DNA of 13,399 bases, from assembly GCA_017882985.1 (NCBI GenBank), contig JADGOK010000002.1:1-13399 (forward strand). Reading direction: 5' to 3'. This stretch comes from Acidimicrobiales bacterium. Lineage in GTDB: Bacteria > Actinomycetota > Acidimicrobiia > Acidimicrobiales > RAAP-2. Position 1 is the first letter of the stretch. Every line of letters starts with the position of its first letter. Below the pieces are notes generated by a model. The model ran no database searches and was not told the DNA's origin. It saw nothing but the letters and a program-made list of their open reading frames with translations. Position numbers and translations under genes: made by a program. Shown here piece by piece: positions 1-6,882 of this stretch.

Positions 1-671
1 GCGAAGCACTTCTTGCCCAGCAGCGCGTTGCCGCCGTAGCCCGAACCGTAGGAGATGATCTCGTGGGTCTCGGGGAATTGGACGATGTACTTGTTGTCCC
101 TGTCGCACGGCCACGGCACGTCGGTCTGGCCGTCGGCCAGCGGCATGCCCACCGAGTGCAGGCACGGCACGAACGTGCCGTTCTCACCGAGCACCTCGAG
201 CGCCCCGGTACCCATGCGCGTCATGATCCGCATCGACACCGCGACGTAGGCGGAGTCCGTGATCTCGACACCGATGTGCGAGATCTTGGATCCGAGCGGT
301 CCCATCGAGAACGGCACGACGTACATCGTGCGGCCCTTCATTGAACCGGCGAAGAGTTCTTTTAAGGTGGCGCGCATCTCACTCGGGTCGCGCCAGTTGT
401 TGGTCGGTCCGGCGTCGATCTCGCGCTCGGAGCAGATGAAGGTGCGGTCCTCCACGCGAGCAACGTCACCGGCGTCGGAGGCGGCGTAGTAGCTGTGTGG
501 ACGCTTCGCGTCAGAAAGTTTCGTAAACGTCGCGTTATCGACGAGCAATTGACACAGTGCGTCGTACTCCTCGGCCGATCCGTCGCACCAGTGGATACGA
601 TCGGGGGTAGTGAGTTGCGCAACTTCATCAACCCAGTCGATGAGATGTTTATTCTTGGTGGGGTACGTCAC
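1..671 (-). CDS. pckG: Phosphoenolpyruvate carboxykinase (GTP), N-terminal part
   Basis: GTP-type PEP carboxykinase interconverts oxaloacetate plus GTP with PEP, GDP and CO2 in the cytosol, at the start of gluconeogenesis. Only the first 223 codons are present; the gene runs off the left edge, and the family is about 600 residues long. Translating the minus strand gives the family N-terminus ([10 protein letters not shown] near residue 24), then [17 protein letters not shown] (near 77), the [19 protein letters not shown] block (near 117), the [11 protein letters not shown] block, and [16 protein letters not shown] followed by NALLGKKCF at the edge, which is the substrate- and metal-site region. 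The start is GTG at 671-669. It is fixed by a strong purine-rich ribosome site, AAGGAAGGA at 686-678, six bases upstream, and by agreement with the family N-terminus. It is divergent from thiL. No frameshift or odd residue is seen in the visible part. Confidence 0.96.
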   Translation of the reverse strand, partial: MTYPTKNKHLIDWVDEVAQLTTPDRIHWCDGSAEEYDALCQLLVDNATFTKLSDAKRPHSYYAASDAGDVARVEDRTFICSEREIDAGPTNNWRDPSEMRATLKELFAGSMKGRTMYVVPFSMGPLGSKISHIGVEITDSAYVAVSMRIMTRMGTGALEVLGENGTFVPCLHSVGMPLADGQTDVPWPCDRDNKYIVQFPETHEIISYGSGYGGNALLGKKCF

Positions 672-700
672 GTTGAATCCTTCCTTGGTTCTCTCGTCGC

Positions 701-709
701 ACCGTAGCA
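701..709 (-). promoter_or_regulatory. Candidate extended -10 promoter element of pckG
   Basis: The minus strand reads TGCTACGGT here, matching the extended -10 form TGnTAnnnT. A start about seven bases downstream (near 694) would give a leader of about 23 bases that contains the whole AAGGAAGGA ribosome site at 686-678. No good -35 hexamer lies 16-18 bases upstream, as is common for extended -10 promoters. The same TGCTAnnnT core precedes rpmB and smc. This is sequence inference only. Confidence 0.4.
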
Positions 710-739
710 ACGCAAAACTGACCAGCCAGCGTCACGCCC

Positions 740-1687
740 GTGACTAACGACCCACCCGCTCCCCTTGGGGAGCTCGTCAGGCACGAGGACGACGTATTGC
801 AGCGTATCGCCGCCATCGTGGGTCGACGGACAATTCCAAAGGGCGAGGTCCACGTGGGCGACGACGCCGCGGTTCTGGCGCCCTTCGTCGGCGAAGCACT
901 CATCAGTACTGACGTCGCCGTTTTGGGCGTCCATTTGGACGCCCACCTGTTTCCCTTGGAGGATTTGGGCTTCAAGGCCGTCGCGTCGGCGGTCTCGGAC
1001 CTGGCGGCGATGGGCGGGCGTCCGCGCGGCGCCGTCGTCGCGGTCGGTTCCCCGCCCGGCACCGATCTGGAAGAACTGCACCGCGGAATCGCCGACGCGG
1101 CGGCGATGACCGGTTGCCCGATCGTCGGTGGCGACCTCACGAGGTCGCACGACGTCTCGGTGGCCGTCACGGTCTTTGGCGAGTGTCCGGGCCGCGGCGC
1201 GGTACTGCGCAGTGGTGCCCTCGCGGGCGACGAATTGCTCGTCACCGGTCCCCTCGGACGCTCGGCCGCGGGACTGCGCCGCCGCCGCGCCGGCGCGCCG
1301 CTGGAGGATGAACTCGTGGTCGCGCACCGACGTCCCTGGCCCCGTCTCAACGAAGGGATCGCGGCGAGGGGTGCGGGTGCGCACGCGATGATGGACCTGA
1401 GTGACGGACTCGGTATTGACCTGCACCGCTTGGCTGACGCGTCGGGTGTCGGTTTCGAGCTCGAGCAGGTACCGGTCGCTGCGGGCGCGACGCCCGAAGA
1501 GGCGATCAGCGGCGGCGAGGATTATGAACTGCTCATCGCGACCGACGACGCCGCGCGCCTGCGACTGATCTTTCACGACCGCGGGCTTCGCGCGCCGATC
1601 ACGATTGGCCACGTGGTGGCGTCAAAGACCGAGCGTACGTACAACGCAGAGGAGTTCGTGCGGCGCGGCTGGCAACACCAGCTCTAG
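740..1687 (+). CDS. thiL: Thiamine-monophosphate kinase ThiL
   Basis: ThiL phosphorylates thiamine monophosphate with ATP to give thiamine diphosphate, the active cofactor. The 315-residue protein matches the usual length (about 310-330). The PurM/AIRS-type ATP-binding signatures are in order: VGDDAAVL near residues 39-46 (acidic metal ligands D41, D42), the STDVAVLGVHLD strand, SDLAAMGG, VGGDLTRS, LSDGLGIDLHRLAD in the C-terminal half, and SGGEDYELL at 257-265. The GTG start at 740 is chosen because GELVRHEDDVLQRI aligns with the usual short lead into the kinase fold. No Shine-Dalgarno sequence is visible before it. No other thiamine gene is in the window. The stop codon lies inside a 20-bp palindrome shared with the end of convergent rpmB. 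Confidence 0.96.
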   Translation: MTNDPPAPLGELVRHEDDVLQRIAAIVGRRTIPKGEVHVGDDAAVLAPFVGEALISTDVAVLGVHLDAHLFPLEDLGFKAVASAVSDLAAMGGRPRGAVVAVGSPPGTDLEELHRGIADAAAMTGCPIVGGDLTRSHDVSVAVTVFGECPGRGAVLRSGALAGDELLVTGPLGRSAAGLRRRRAGAPLEDELVVAHRRPWPRLNEGIAARGAGAHAMMDLSDGLGIDLHRLADASGVGFELEQVPVAAGATPEEAISGGEDYELLIATDDAARLRLIFHDRGLRAPITIGHVVASKTERTYNAEEFVRRGWQHQL

Positions 1688-1695
1688 AGCTGGTG
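1676..1695. terminator. Perfect 20-bp palindrome between convergent thiL and rpmB, probable two-way terminator
   Basis: CACCAGCTCTAGAGCTGGTG is a perfect palindrome. As RNA from either strand it would fold to an 8-bp stem with a CUAG loop. It covers the thiL stop (1685-1687) and ends two bases from the rpmB stop (1698-1700, minus strand), so it serves both genes. There is no U-run on either side, so if it terminates transcription it is not a canonical intrinsic terminator. A stabilising 3'-end hairpin or a protein-binding site is also possible. Confidence 0.55.
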
Positions 1696-1697
1696 AG

Positions 1698-1907
1698 TTA
1701 CGAAGCGGTCGTACGACGCGCGGGCTTGGTGATCTTGCCCGAGCGAAGACAGCCCGTGCAGACGTTCACCCGCATGGGGGTCCCGCCGACCAGTGCGCGC
1801 ACGCGCTGGATGTTCGGGTTCCAACGACGCTTGGTGCGCCGGTGCGAGTGGGAGACGTTCATGCCGAACGACGGCTTCTTGCCGCAGATTTCGCAGACTG
1901 ATGCCAT
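1698..1907 (-). CDS. rpmB: 50S ribosomal protein L28
   Basis: L28 is a structural protein of the large ribosomal subunit. The 69-residue product starts [10 protein letters not shown] and has the family blocks [14 protein letters not shown] (19-32) and [11 protein letters not shown] (49-59). C5/C8 and C50/C53 form the two CxxC pairs of the zinc-binding type of L28. A longer in-frame reading upstream exists (from 1979), but the start at 1907 is set by homology and by AAGGAG at 1923-1918, ten bases upstream. It is convergent with thiL and divergent from fakA. In Firmicutes rpmB is also near yloV (usually with yloU between); here it is reversed and yloU is absent. The candidate promoter at 1978-1970 implies a leader of about 56 bases with two short hairpins. 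Confidence 0.97.
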   Translation of the reverse strand: MASVCEICGKKPSFGMNVSHSHRRTKRRWNPNIQRVRALVGGTPMRVNVCTGCLRSGKITKPARRTTAS

Positions 1908-1917
1908 GATGAACTTT

Positions 1918-1923
1918 CTCCTT
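1918..1923 (-). promoter_or_regulatory. Ribosome binding site of rpmB
   Basis: The minus strand carries AAGGAG ten bases before the ATG at 1907. It decides the start of rpmB over the upstream in-frame ATG at 1979, whose product would carry 24 extra residues unlike L28. Confidence 0.85.
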
Positions 1924-1969
1924 ATTCCAGCCTCCGCACATTGCGGTCGCCGGTAGAAACCGAATGTCC

Positions 1970-1978
1970 ATTGTAGCA
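1970..1978 (-). promoter_or_regulatory. Candidate extended -10 promoter of rpmB
   Basis: The minus strand reads TGCTACAAT, a near-perfect extended -10 element (TGnTATAAT with one mismatch). The predicted transcript start is near 1963, giving a leader of about 56 bases before the L28 start. A -35 hexamer is not evident: at 17-base spacing the sequence is GAAGAG. The element lies beside the 1976-1991 inverted repeat and overlaps the candidate -10 of the opposite gene fakA, so the two divergent promoters probably share this short DNA. Confidence 0.6.
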
Positions 1979-1979
1979 T
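1974..1979 (+). promoter_or_regulatory. Candidate -10 hexamer for a leaderless fakA transcript
   Basis: TAGCAT fits the actinobacterial TAnnnT -10 consensus and lies eight bases before the ATG at 1988. That geometry would place the transcript start at or within two bases of the start codon. No Shine-Dalgarno sequence precedes either possible fakA ATG (1964 or 1988), which favours leaderless initiation at 1988. Confidence 0.4.
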
Positions 1980-1987
1980 CGCTAACG

Positions 1988-3634
1988 ATGCCCTCTTCTA
2001 CGACGCTGTCCGCTAAAGACCTGCGGACGGCCATCGCCACCTTCGCGGAGCTTCTGCGCGCCCACAAAGAGGTCATCAACCGGCTGAACGTCTATCCCGT
2101 GCCCGACGGTGACACCGGCACCAACATGACCCTCACCATAGAATCCGTGGTCGCCGCGCTCGAACCGCTCGGGGCGAACCCGCCCATGGCCAAGGTCTGT
2201 CAGGCCATCGCGCAGGGATCGCTCATGGGCGCCCGGGGGAATTCGGGCGTCATCCTGTCCCAGTTGCTGCGCGGCATCGTCGAAAAGTGCAAGGCCGCCA
2301 AGGTCATCACGTCGGAGCTGTTGGCCGAGGCGCTCGAGCACGCCGACGTGCTGGCTCGCCAGGCCGTGGTGCGCCCGATCGAGGGCACCATCCTCTCGGT
2401 CGCTCGCGCCGCCGCCGAGGGGGCGAGGTCCCAGAGCGGTTCGCTCGTCAAGCTCGTGCGTTCGGCGCGTGACCGTGCTCGCACGGCACTGGCTTTCACC
2501 CCCGAACAGTTGCCGGTCCTCAAACAGGCGGGCGTCGTCGACTCGGGTGGCGCCGGTCTGGTGTTGCTGTTCGAAGCATTTTGCAGCGTCGTCGCGAACG
2601 ATCCGTTGCCCGTGGCACCGCCACTCGAATCGATTGAAGTGCACTTCGTCCAGACCGCTGCGCTCGAGGGCGAGAGCAACATCGCGGACCTGCGCTACGA
2701 GGTCATGTACCTGCTCGACGCCGACGACGCCAAGATGCACGCCTTTCGCGAAGTGTGGGCGGGGATCGGTGACTCGATTGTCATCGTCGGCGGCGACGGA
2801 CTCTTCAACTGCCACATCCACACTGACGACATCGGCGCCGCTATCGACGCGGCGCTCGACGCGGGACGACCGCGAGAGATTCGCGTCACCGACTTGACCG
2901 ATCAGATGATCGAGGAGCGATGGGTGCGCGAGGGACGCGGTGATCAGCCTGACGCCGAAGTCAACACCGACCCCGCGCCCACGACCGCGGTCGTCGCGGT
3001 CGTCGTCGGTGAAGGGGTTGGGCGGATCTTTCGGTCCCTCGGTGTGCGTACGTTAGTGAAGGGCGGTCAGTCGATGAATCCCTCGACGGCCGAGCTGGTC
3101 GAAGCGGTGCGCGCGACGGGCTCCGCCCAAGTCGTGATACTGCCCAACAACAAGAACATTCGCGCGGTCGCCGAGCAGGTGGCCGCGCTCGTCGAGCAGC
3201 AGGTGAGCGTCGTCGCGACCGATTCGATCGTCGAGGGCTTCGCCGCTCTTCTCTCCTACGACCCCGACGCCTCGGCCGAACAGAACGCGGCCGAGATGTG
3301 CGAATCGGCCAAACACGTCCTGGCGGCCGAGGTCACGCGTGCCGTTCGTGACACCACGACCGACGCGGGCGAGGTGCACGTCGGTGACTGGATTGGTCTC
3401 AGCGCCAAGGGTGTGGTCTCGATCGAACACTCGATCTCGCTCGCTGCTTGCCAACTGCTCGAACGACTTATTCGCGACCAGCACGAACTGGTGACCATCA
3501 TCGAGGGCGACGGCTCGTCGCCCGCGACAACCCGGCGCATCACCCAATTTCTCGCCGACGAGTTCCCGAAGCTCAGTGCTGAGGTCCACCACGGTGGCCA
3601 ACCGCTCTACCCCTACTTCTTCGGCATCGAGTGA
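1988..3634 (+). CDS. fakA: FakA/YloV-type fatty acid kinase ATP-binding subunit (DAK2 domain)
   Basis: In characterised relatives FakA binds ATP and, with a FakB lipid carrier, phosphorylates fatty acids to acyl-phosphates for the PlsX/PlsY route. From the ATG at 1988 the protein has 548 residues, the family's usual length. The N-terminal DhaL-like domain shows [14 protein letters not shown] (34-47; D40, D42, N46 as metal and nucleotide ligands), [21 protein letters not shown] and [12 protein letters not shown]. The middle domain has [13 protein letters not shown] (HIHTDD at 276-281). The C-terminal domain (FVKGG-like [30 protein letters not shown], ending YPYFFGIE) is DegV/FakB-like. An in-frame ATG at 1964 is an alternative start adding eight residues. 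The last codons overlap the recG start by four bases (GTGA). No fakB is in the window, so the fatty acid kinase role is from family knowledge; plsX and acpP downstream support it. Confidence 0.92.
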   Translation: MPSSTTLSAKDLRTAIATFAELLRAHKEVINRLNVYPVPDGDTGTNMTLTIESVVAALEPLGANPPMAKVCQAIAQGSLMGARGNSGVILSQLLRGIVEKCKAAKVITSELLAEALEHADVLARQAVVRPIEGTILSVARAAAEGARSQSGSLVKLVRSARDRARTALAFTPEQLPVLKQAGVVDSGGAGLVLLFEAFCSVVANDPLPVAPPLESIEVHFVQTAALEGESNIADLRYEVMYLLDADDAKMHAFREVWAGIGDSIVIVGGDGLFNCHIHTDDIGAAIDAALDAGRPREIRVTDLTDQMIEERWVREGRGDQPDAEVNTDPAPTTAVVAVVVGEGVGRIFRSLGVRTLVKGGQSMNPSTAELVEAVRATGSAQVVILPNNKNIRAVAEQVAALVEQQVSVVATDSIVEGFAALLSYDPDASAEQNAAEMCESAKHVLAAEVTRAVRDTTTDAGEVHVGDWIGLSAKGVVSIEHSISLAACQLLERLIRDQHELVTIIEGDGSSPATTRRITQFLADEFPKLSAEVHHGGQPLYPYFFGIE

Positions 3635-5841
3635 GTGAATCGGCGCCGCGCCGACTCCGCGAGTTAGGCGGCGTGCCCGTGGGCCAGTTGCGTCACGTCG
3701 GTGAGAAACGAGTGGCGGCCCTCGCGTCCATGGGTATCGAGACCGTCTTTGACCTCCTGACCGTCTACCCGCGCCGTTACATTGACCGCACCAAACGAGT
3801 TGACCTCAGTGACCTCACGGTGGGCGAGGAGGCCGCGGTCTTCGGTGAGGTCACCAAGGTAAAGAGCCGAAGGACCAAGCAGGGCAAGGCCATGGTCGAG
3901 GTGAGCGTCGCCGACGACGGTGGGTCGTTCAACGTCGTGTTCTTCAATCAGGCGTGGCGCGAACGCCAGTTGAGCGTGGGCGTGCAGGCCCTCTTCTTTG
4001 GCAAGGTGACCGATTTTCGTGGCCAGCGCCAAATGGCCAATCCCGTCGTCGACGTCATCATCGGACCGAGCGGCGACGAACGCGACGCGTCCAAGGTCGG
4101 CCGCGTGGTCCCGATCTATCCGGCGTCGGGCAAGGCGGGACTCACGAGTTGGGAGATGGGCGGTTTCATCGAAGAATCGCTTCGTCGGGCCGGACCGCTG
4201 CTCGACCCCGTGCCCCAGACGGTGCTCGACGAGCTCGGGCTCGTCGAGCGCACTGCGTCGATGTGGGGGATCCACCTGCCGAGCGCACTCGAAGAAGTGG
4301 CCCCGGCGCGCCGGCGCCTCGTGTTCGACGAGTTCTTGCGACTCCAGTTGCTGCTCGCGCTTCGCCGCCAGCGTCTCGAGGCGACGTCGGCGGGGATTCG
4401 CCACGCGGTCAATCCGGATGATCTCGACGTCTCGCCCGGAGAACTCAACGACGCGTCCTCGTCGCTCGTGCGCCGCTTCCTCGCCGGACACCGATTCACG
4501 TTGACGACTGCCCAGCGTCGCGTCCTCGGCGAGATCACGAGCGACTTGGCCTCACCGCTACCGATGCACCGTCTGCTGCAGGGTGACGTGGGATCAGGCA
4601 AGACAATGGTCGCTCTCACGGCGCTACTCACCTCGATCGACGGTGGGCGCCAAGGCGCACTCATGGCTCCCACCGAGGTGCTCGCCGAGCAGCACCTCGC
4701 GTCGTTGCGCCAAGACCTCGAGGGTCTGACAGTCGCCGACGAGTCGGTGCTCGGCGGCGAGCGACCGCTCTCGATTCAGTTGCTCACCGGACGTCTTCGC
4801 GTGAAGGAGCGCCAGGCAGTGCTCGACGGACTGGCGAGCGGATCGGTCGACATCGTCGTGGGTACGCACGCGCTGCTCACTGACGACGTGCGCTTTCGCG
4901 CCCTCGGGGTGGTGGTGATCGACGAGCAGCACCGATTCGGCGTCGAACAGCGCGCGACACTGCGAGAGAAGGGCCGGGCGCGATCCGACGAGGCGGCCGA
5001 CCCCGATCTGCTCGTCATGACCGCAACCCCGATCCCGCGCACTGCGGCGATGGTGGTCTTCGGTGACCTCGACCGTTCCGTGCTCGACGAACTGCCGAGT
5101 GGTCGCGTGCCCATCGTGACCCAGTGGGCGCGCCAGCCCGACGAGGTGTCGAAGTGCTGGCAACGGGTGCGCGACGAGGTCGCGGCGGGGCGGCGCGCGT
5201 ACGTGATCTGTCCGTTGGTAGAGGGATCGGACCGAGTCGAGGCGACGAGTGCCGTCGAAGAACGGACCCGACTCGCCACCGAAGAACTGCGCGGCCTCGT
5301 GGTCGGACTACTGCACGGTCAGATGAAGGGACCGGAGAAGGAAGAGGTGATGGCGCAGTTTCGTTCGGGCGAGCTCGACGTGCTGGTCGCCACGGTCGTC
5401 ATTGAAGTCGGCATCGACGTTCCCGAGGCCTCGGTCATCGTCATCGAAGACGCGTGGCGATTCGGTCTCGCGCAGTTGCACCAGTTGCGTGGTCGCGTCG
5501 GGCGTGGTCGTGACGTCAGCTACTGCTTCTTGCTCGGCGAGCCACCCAGCGACGAGGGCGTGCGCCGACTCGAGGCACTGGTCTCGTCCAACGACGGATT
5601 CGTCCTCGCGGAGATCGATCTCGACCTGCGCGGTGAGGGGACGCTGCTCGGCACTCGCCAGCGTGGACGGAGCGACTTGCGCCTCGCTTCACTGCGCAAG
5701 GACGAGGATCTGCTGCTCGCGGCGCGCGACGTCGCCAACGCGATGGTGCGTGAGAACGGTCTGCGTACCGAGCCCGAGATGGTCGATGAACTGCGTTTGT
5801 TCGTCGATGACGACGAAGCGGACTATCTGTTCAAGTCCTAG
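3631..5841 (+). CDS. recG: ATP-dependent DNA helicase RecG
   Basis: RecG is a double-stranded DNA translocase that remodels stalled forks and branched recombination intermediates. At 736 residues it is longer than the roughly 690-residue E. coli protein and close to mycobacterial RecG. The N-terminal wedge/OB region includes the family motif LTVYPRRYIDRTK (near residue 43). The helicase motifs follow: Walker A GDVGSGKT (318-325), DEQH (431-434), TATPIPRT (464-471), and motif VI QLRGRVGRG (618-626). The C-terminal region with DLDLRGEGTLLGTRQRG carries the TRG-type translocation motif. The GTG start at 3631 overlaps the fakA stop by four bases, indicating translational coupling. No motif is missing. 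Confidence 0.98.
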   Translation: MSESAPRRLRELGGVPVGQLRHVGEKRVAALASMGIETVFDLLTVYPRRYIDRTKRVDLSDLTVGEEAAVFGEVTKVKSRRTKQGKAMVEVSVADDGGSFNVVFFNQAWRERQLSVGVQALFFGKVTDFRGQRQMANPVVDVIIGPSGDERDASKVGRVVPIYPASGKAGLTSWEMGGFIEESLRRAGPLLDPVPQTVLDELGLVERTASMWGIHLPSALEEVAPARRRLVFDEFLRLQLLLALRRQRLEATSAGIRHAVNPDDLDVSPGELNDASSSLVRRFLAGHRFTLTTAQRRVLGEITSDLASPLPMHRLLQGDVGSGKTMVALTALLTSIDGGRQGALMAPTEVLAEQHLASLRQDLEGLTVADESVLGGERPLSIQLLTGRLRVKERQAVLDGLASGSVDIVVGTHALLTDDVRFRALGVVVIDEQHRFGVEQRATLREKGRARSDEAADPDLLVMTATPIPRTAAMVVFGDLDRSVLDELPSGRVPIVTQWARQPDEVSKCWQRVRDEVAAGRRAYVICPLVEGSDRVEATSAVEERTRLATEELRGLVVGLLHGQMKGPEKEEVMAQFRSGELDVLVATVVIEVGIDVPEASVIVIEDAWRFGLAQLHQLRGRVGRGRDVSYCFLLGEPPSDEGVRRLEALVSSNDGFVLAEIDLDLRGEGTLLGTRQRGRSDLRLASLRKDEDLLLAARDVANAMVRENGLRTEPEMVDELRLFVDDDEADYLFKS

Positions 5842-5854
5842 CGGCGCCAGAGCG

Positions 5855-5860
5855 TACCCT
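5855..5860 (+). promoter_or_regulatory. Candidate -10 hexamer just before rsmD
   Basis: TACCCT fits TAnnnT and is followed by six bases (TAAGGA) and then the GTG of rsmD. This is leaderless-promoter geometry. An AAGGAG string at 5862-5867 looks like a ribosome site but runs into the start codon itself, with no spacer, so it cannot work as one for this start. The nearest -35 candidate is TTCAAG (5830-5835), which is weak. Confidence 0.35.
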
Positions 5861-5866
5861 TAAGGA

Positions 5867-6394
5867 GTGCGAGTAATAGGTGGTGTGGCCCGGGGACGAC
5901 CACTGAAGGCAAAACTTCCCGACACGGTGCGACCAACGACCGATTACGCCCGTGAAGCGATCTTCTCGATGCTCGAGAGCCGGGGCGGCCTCACGGACCT
6001 GGTCGTCGCCGACCTCTACTGCGGCTCGGGCGCGATGGGCATCGAGGCGATCTCGCGCGGCGCGCGCAAGGTCTACTTCATCGACAGCGACACCGCCTGT
6101 CTCGCGGCGGCGCGGGCCAACCTCGAACCGTTGAAACTCGACGCCCAGGCCGTGTTCGTGCGCGCCACGCTGCCCGTGTGGCAGGCGCCGAGCGACCTCG
6201 ACCTGGTGCTCGGCGACCCGCCGTACGGCCCATTGGACCTCGAGACCCTGCTCGACGGGGTCGGCGCGCAGCGCGTCATCATCGAGAACGATCGCCATAT
6301 GGATGCCCCCGACGGCTGGATTGTTACCAAAACCAAGCGGTACGGCACTACGCTCGTAACGATGTTGGAACCGCACGAAGGGGGCACCGAGTGA
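5867..6394 (+). CDS. rsmD: 16S rRNA (guanine(966)-N(2))-methyltransferase RsmD
   Basis: RsmD uses S-adenosylmethionine to methylate N2 of G966 in 16S rRNA (E. coli numbering) during 30S assembly. The 175-residue protein has the standard N-terminus MRVIGGVARGRPL, the PTTDYAREAIFSML segment, the SAM-binding motif DLYCGSGAMGIEAISRGA beginning at residue 49, and the catalytic DPPYG at 117-121 (motif IV). The GTG start at 5867 is fixed by this N-terminus, which matches the family's MRVIAG pattern. A gap of 25 bases follows recG, and the stop overlaps the coaD start (GTGA, 6391-6394). The rsmD-coaD pair is a widespread conserved neighbourhood. Confidence 0.95.
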   Translation: MRVIGGVARGRPLKAKLPDTVRPTTDYAREAIFSMLESRGGLTDLVVADLYCGSGAMGIEAISRGARKVYFIDSDTACLAAARANLEPLKLDAQAVFVRATLPVWQAPSDLDLVLGDPPYGPLDLETLLDGVGAQRVIIENDRHMDAPDGWIVTKTKRYGTTLVTMLEPHEGGTE

Positions 6395-6882
6395 CGGTCG
6401 GACTGATTCCCGGCTCTTTCGACCCCTTTCATAACGGGCACCTCGAGGTCGTCGAGCGCGCCGCACACATTTTCGACGAGATCGTCGTGGCGGCGATCCG
6501 CAACCCCCAGAAGTCCGAGGCGCTCTTCGACCTCGATGAGCGCCGCGAAATGATCGCCGAGTCGTGCGCCCATATTCCGAGTGTGCGCATCGTCTCAATC
6601 TCGACCCTGCTCGTGAACGTTGCGCGCGATGTCGAGGCGACCGCCATCGTGAAGGGTCTGCGCGCCGTGTCGGACTTCGAGAGCGAACTCCAGATGGCCC
6701 AGATGAACCGGTCGCTCTCGGGCGTGGAGACGCTGTTCATCCCCACGAGTTCCAACCACTCGTTCATCGCGTCGCGCCTGCTGCGCGAAGTCGCGCGCTA
6801 CGGCGGTAACGTGTCAGCCTTCGTGCCGCCCGCGGTCGCGATTCGTCTGAAGGAAAAGTACGCCGGAGGTAGTGACGAGTGA
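6391..6882 (+). CDS. coaD: Pantetheine-phosphate adenylyltransferase (PPAT)
   Basis: CoaD joins 4'-phosphopantetheine and ATP to make dephospho-CoA, the penultimate step of CoA synthesis. The 163-residue protein has GLIPGSFDPFHNGH at 4-17, containing the nucleotidyltransferase T/HxGH-type motif (HNGH, 14-17), then NPQKSEALFDLDER, KGLRAVSDFESELQMAQMNR (substrate-binding and oligomer region) and SSNHSFIAS near the C-terminus. The last conserved motif, ISSTxVR-like in relatives, here reads IASRLLREV (126-134), which is unusual. The start is GTG at 6391 within the rsmD stop; a longer in-frame reading from 6178 lies wholly inside rsmD and is not the gene. The stop overlaps the next gene's GTG by four bases. 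Confidence 0.96.
   Translation: MTVGLIPGSFDPFHNGHLEVVERAAHIFDEIVVAAIRNPQKSEALFDLDERREMIAESCAHIPSVRIVSISTLLVNVARDVEATAIVKGLRAVSDFESELQMAQMNRSLSGVETLFIPTSSNHSFIASRLLREVARYGGNVSAFVPPAVAIRLKEKYAGGSDE

Noticed and set aside
549..554. Perfect -35-like TTGACA on the plus strand
   Set aside because: It lies inside pckG coding sequence, and 16-18 bases downstream there is no -10-like hexamer.
668..1612. A 314-codon open frame antisense to thiL
   Set aside because: It lies almost wholly opposite a clear thiL, has Arg/Asp-rich low-information sequence, shows no motif, and is the usual GC-rich shadow of a real gene.
1982..2821. A 279-codon open frame antisense to fakA
   Set aside because: Composition is His/Arg/Asp-rich as expected from reversing GC-rich codons; no recognisable domain; fakA is certain on the other strand.
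3664..4491. A 275-codon open frame antisense to recG
   Set aside because: Same shadow pattern, entirely within the RecG coding sequence.
6178..6390. N-terminal extension of the coaD frame
   Set aside because: It is out of frame inside rsmD and unlike CoaD; the GTG at 6391 gives the family N-terminus.
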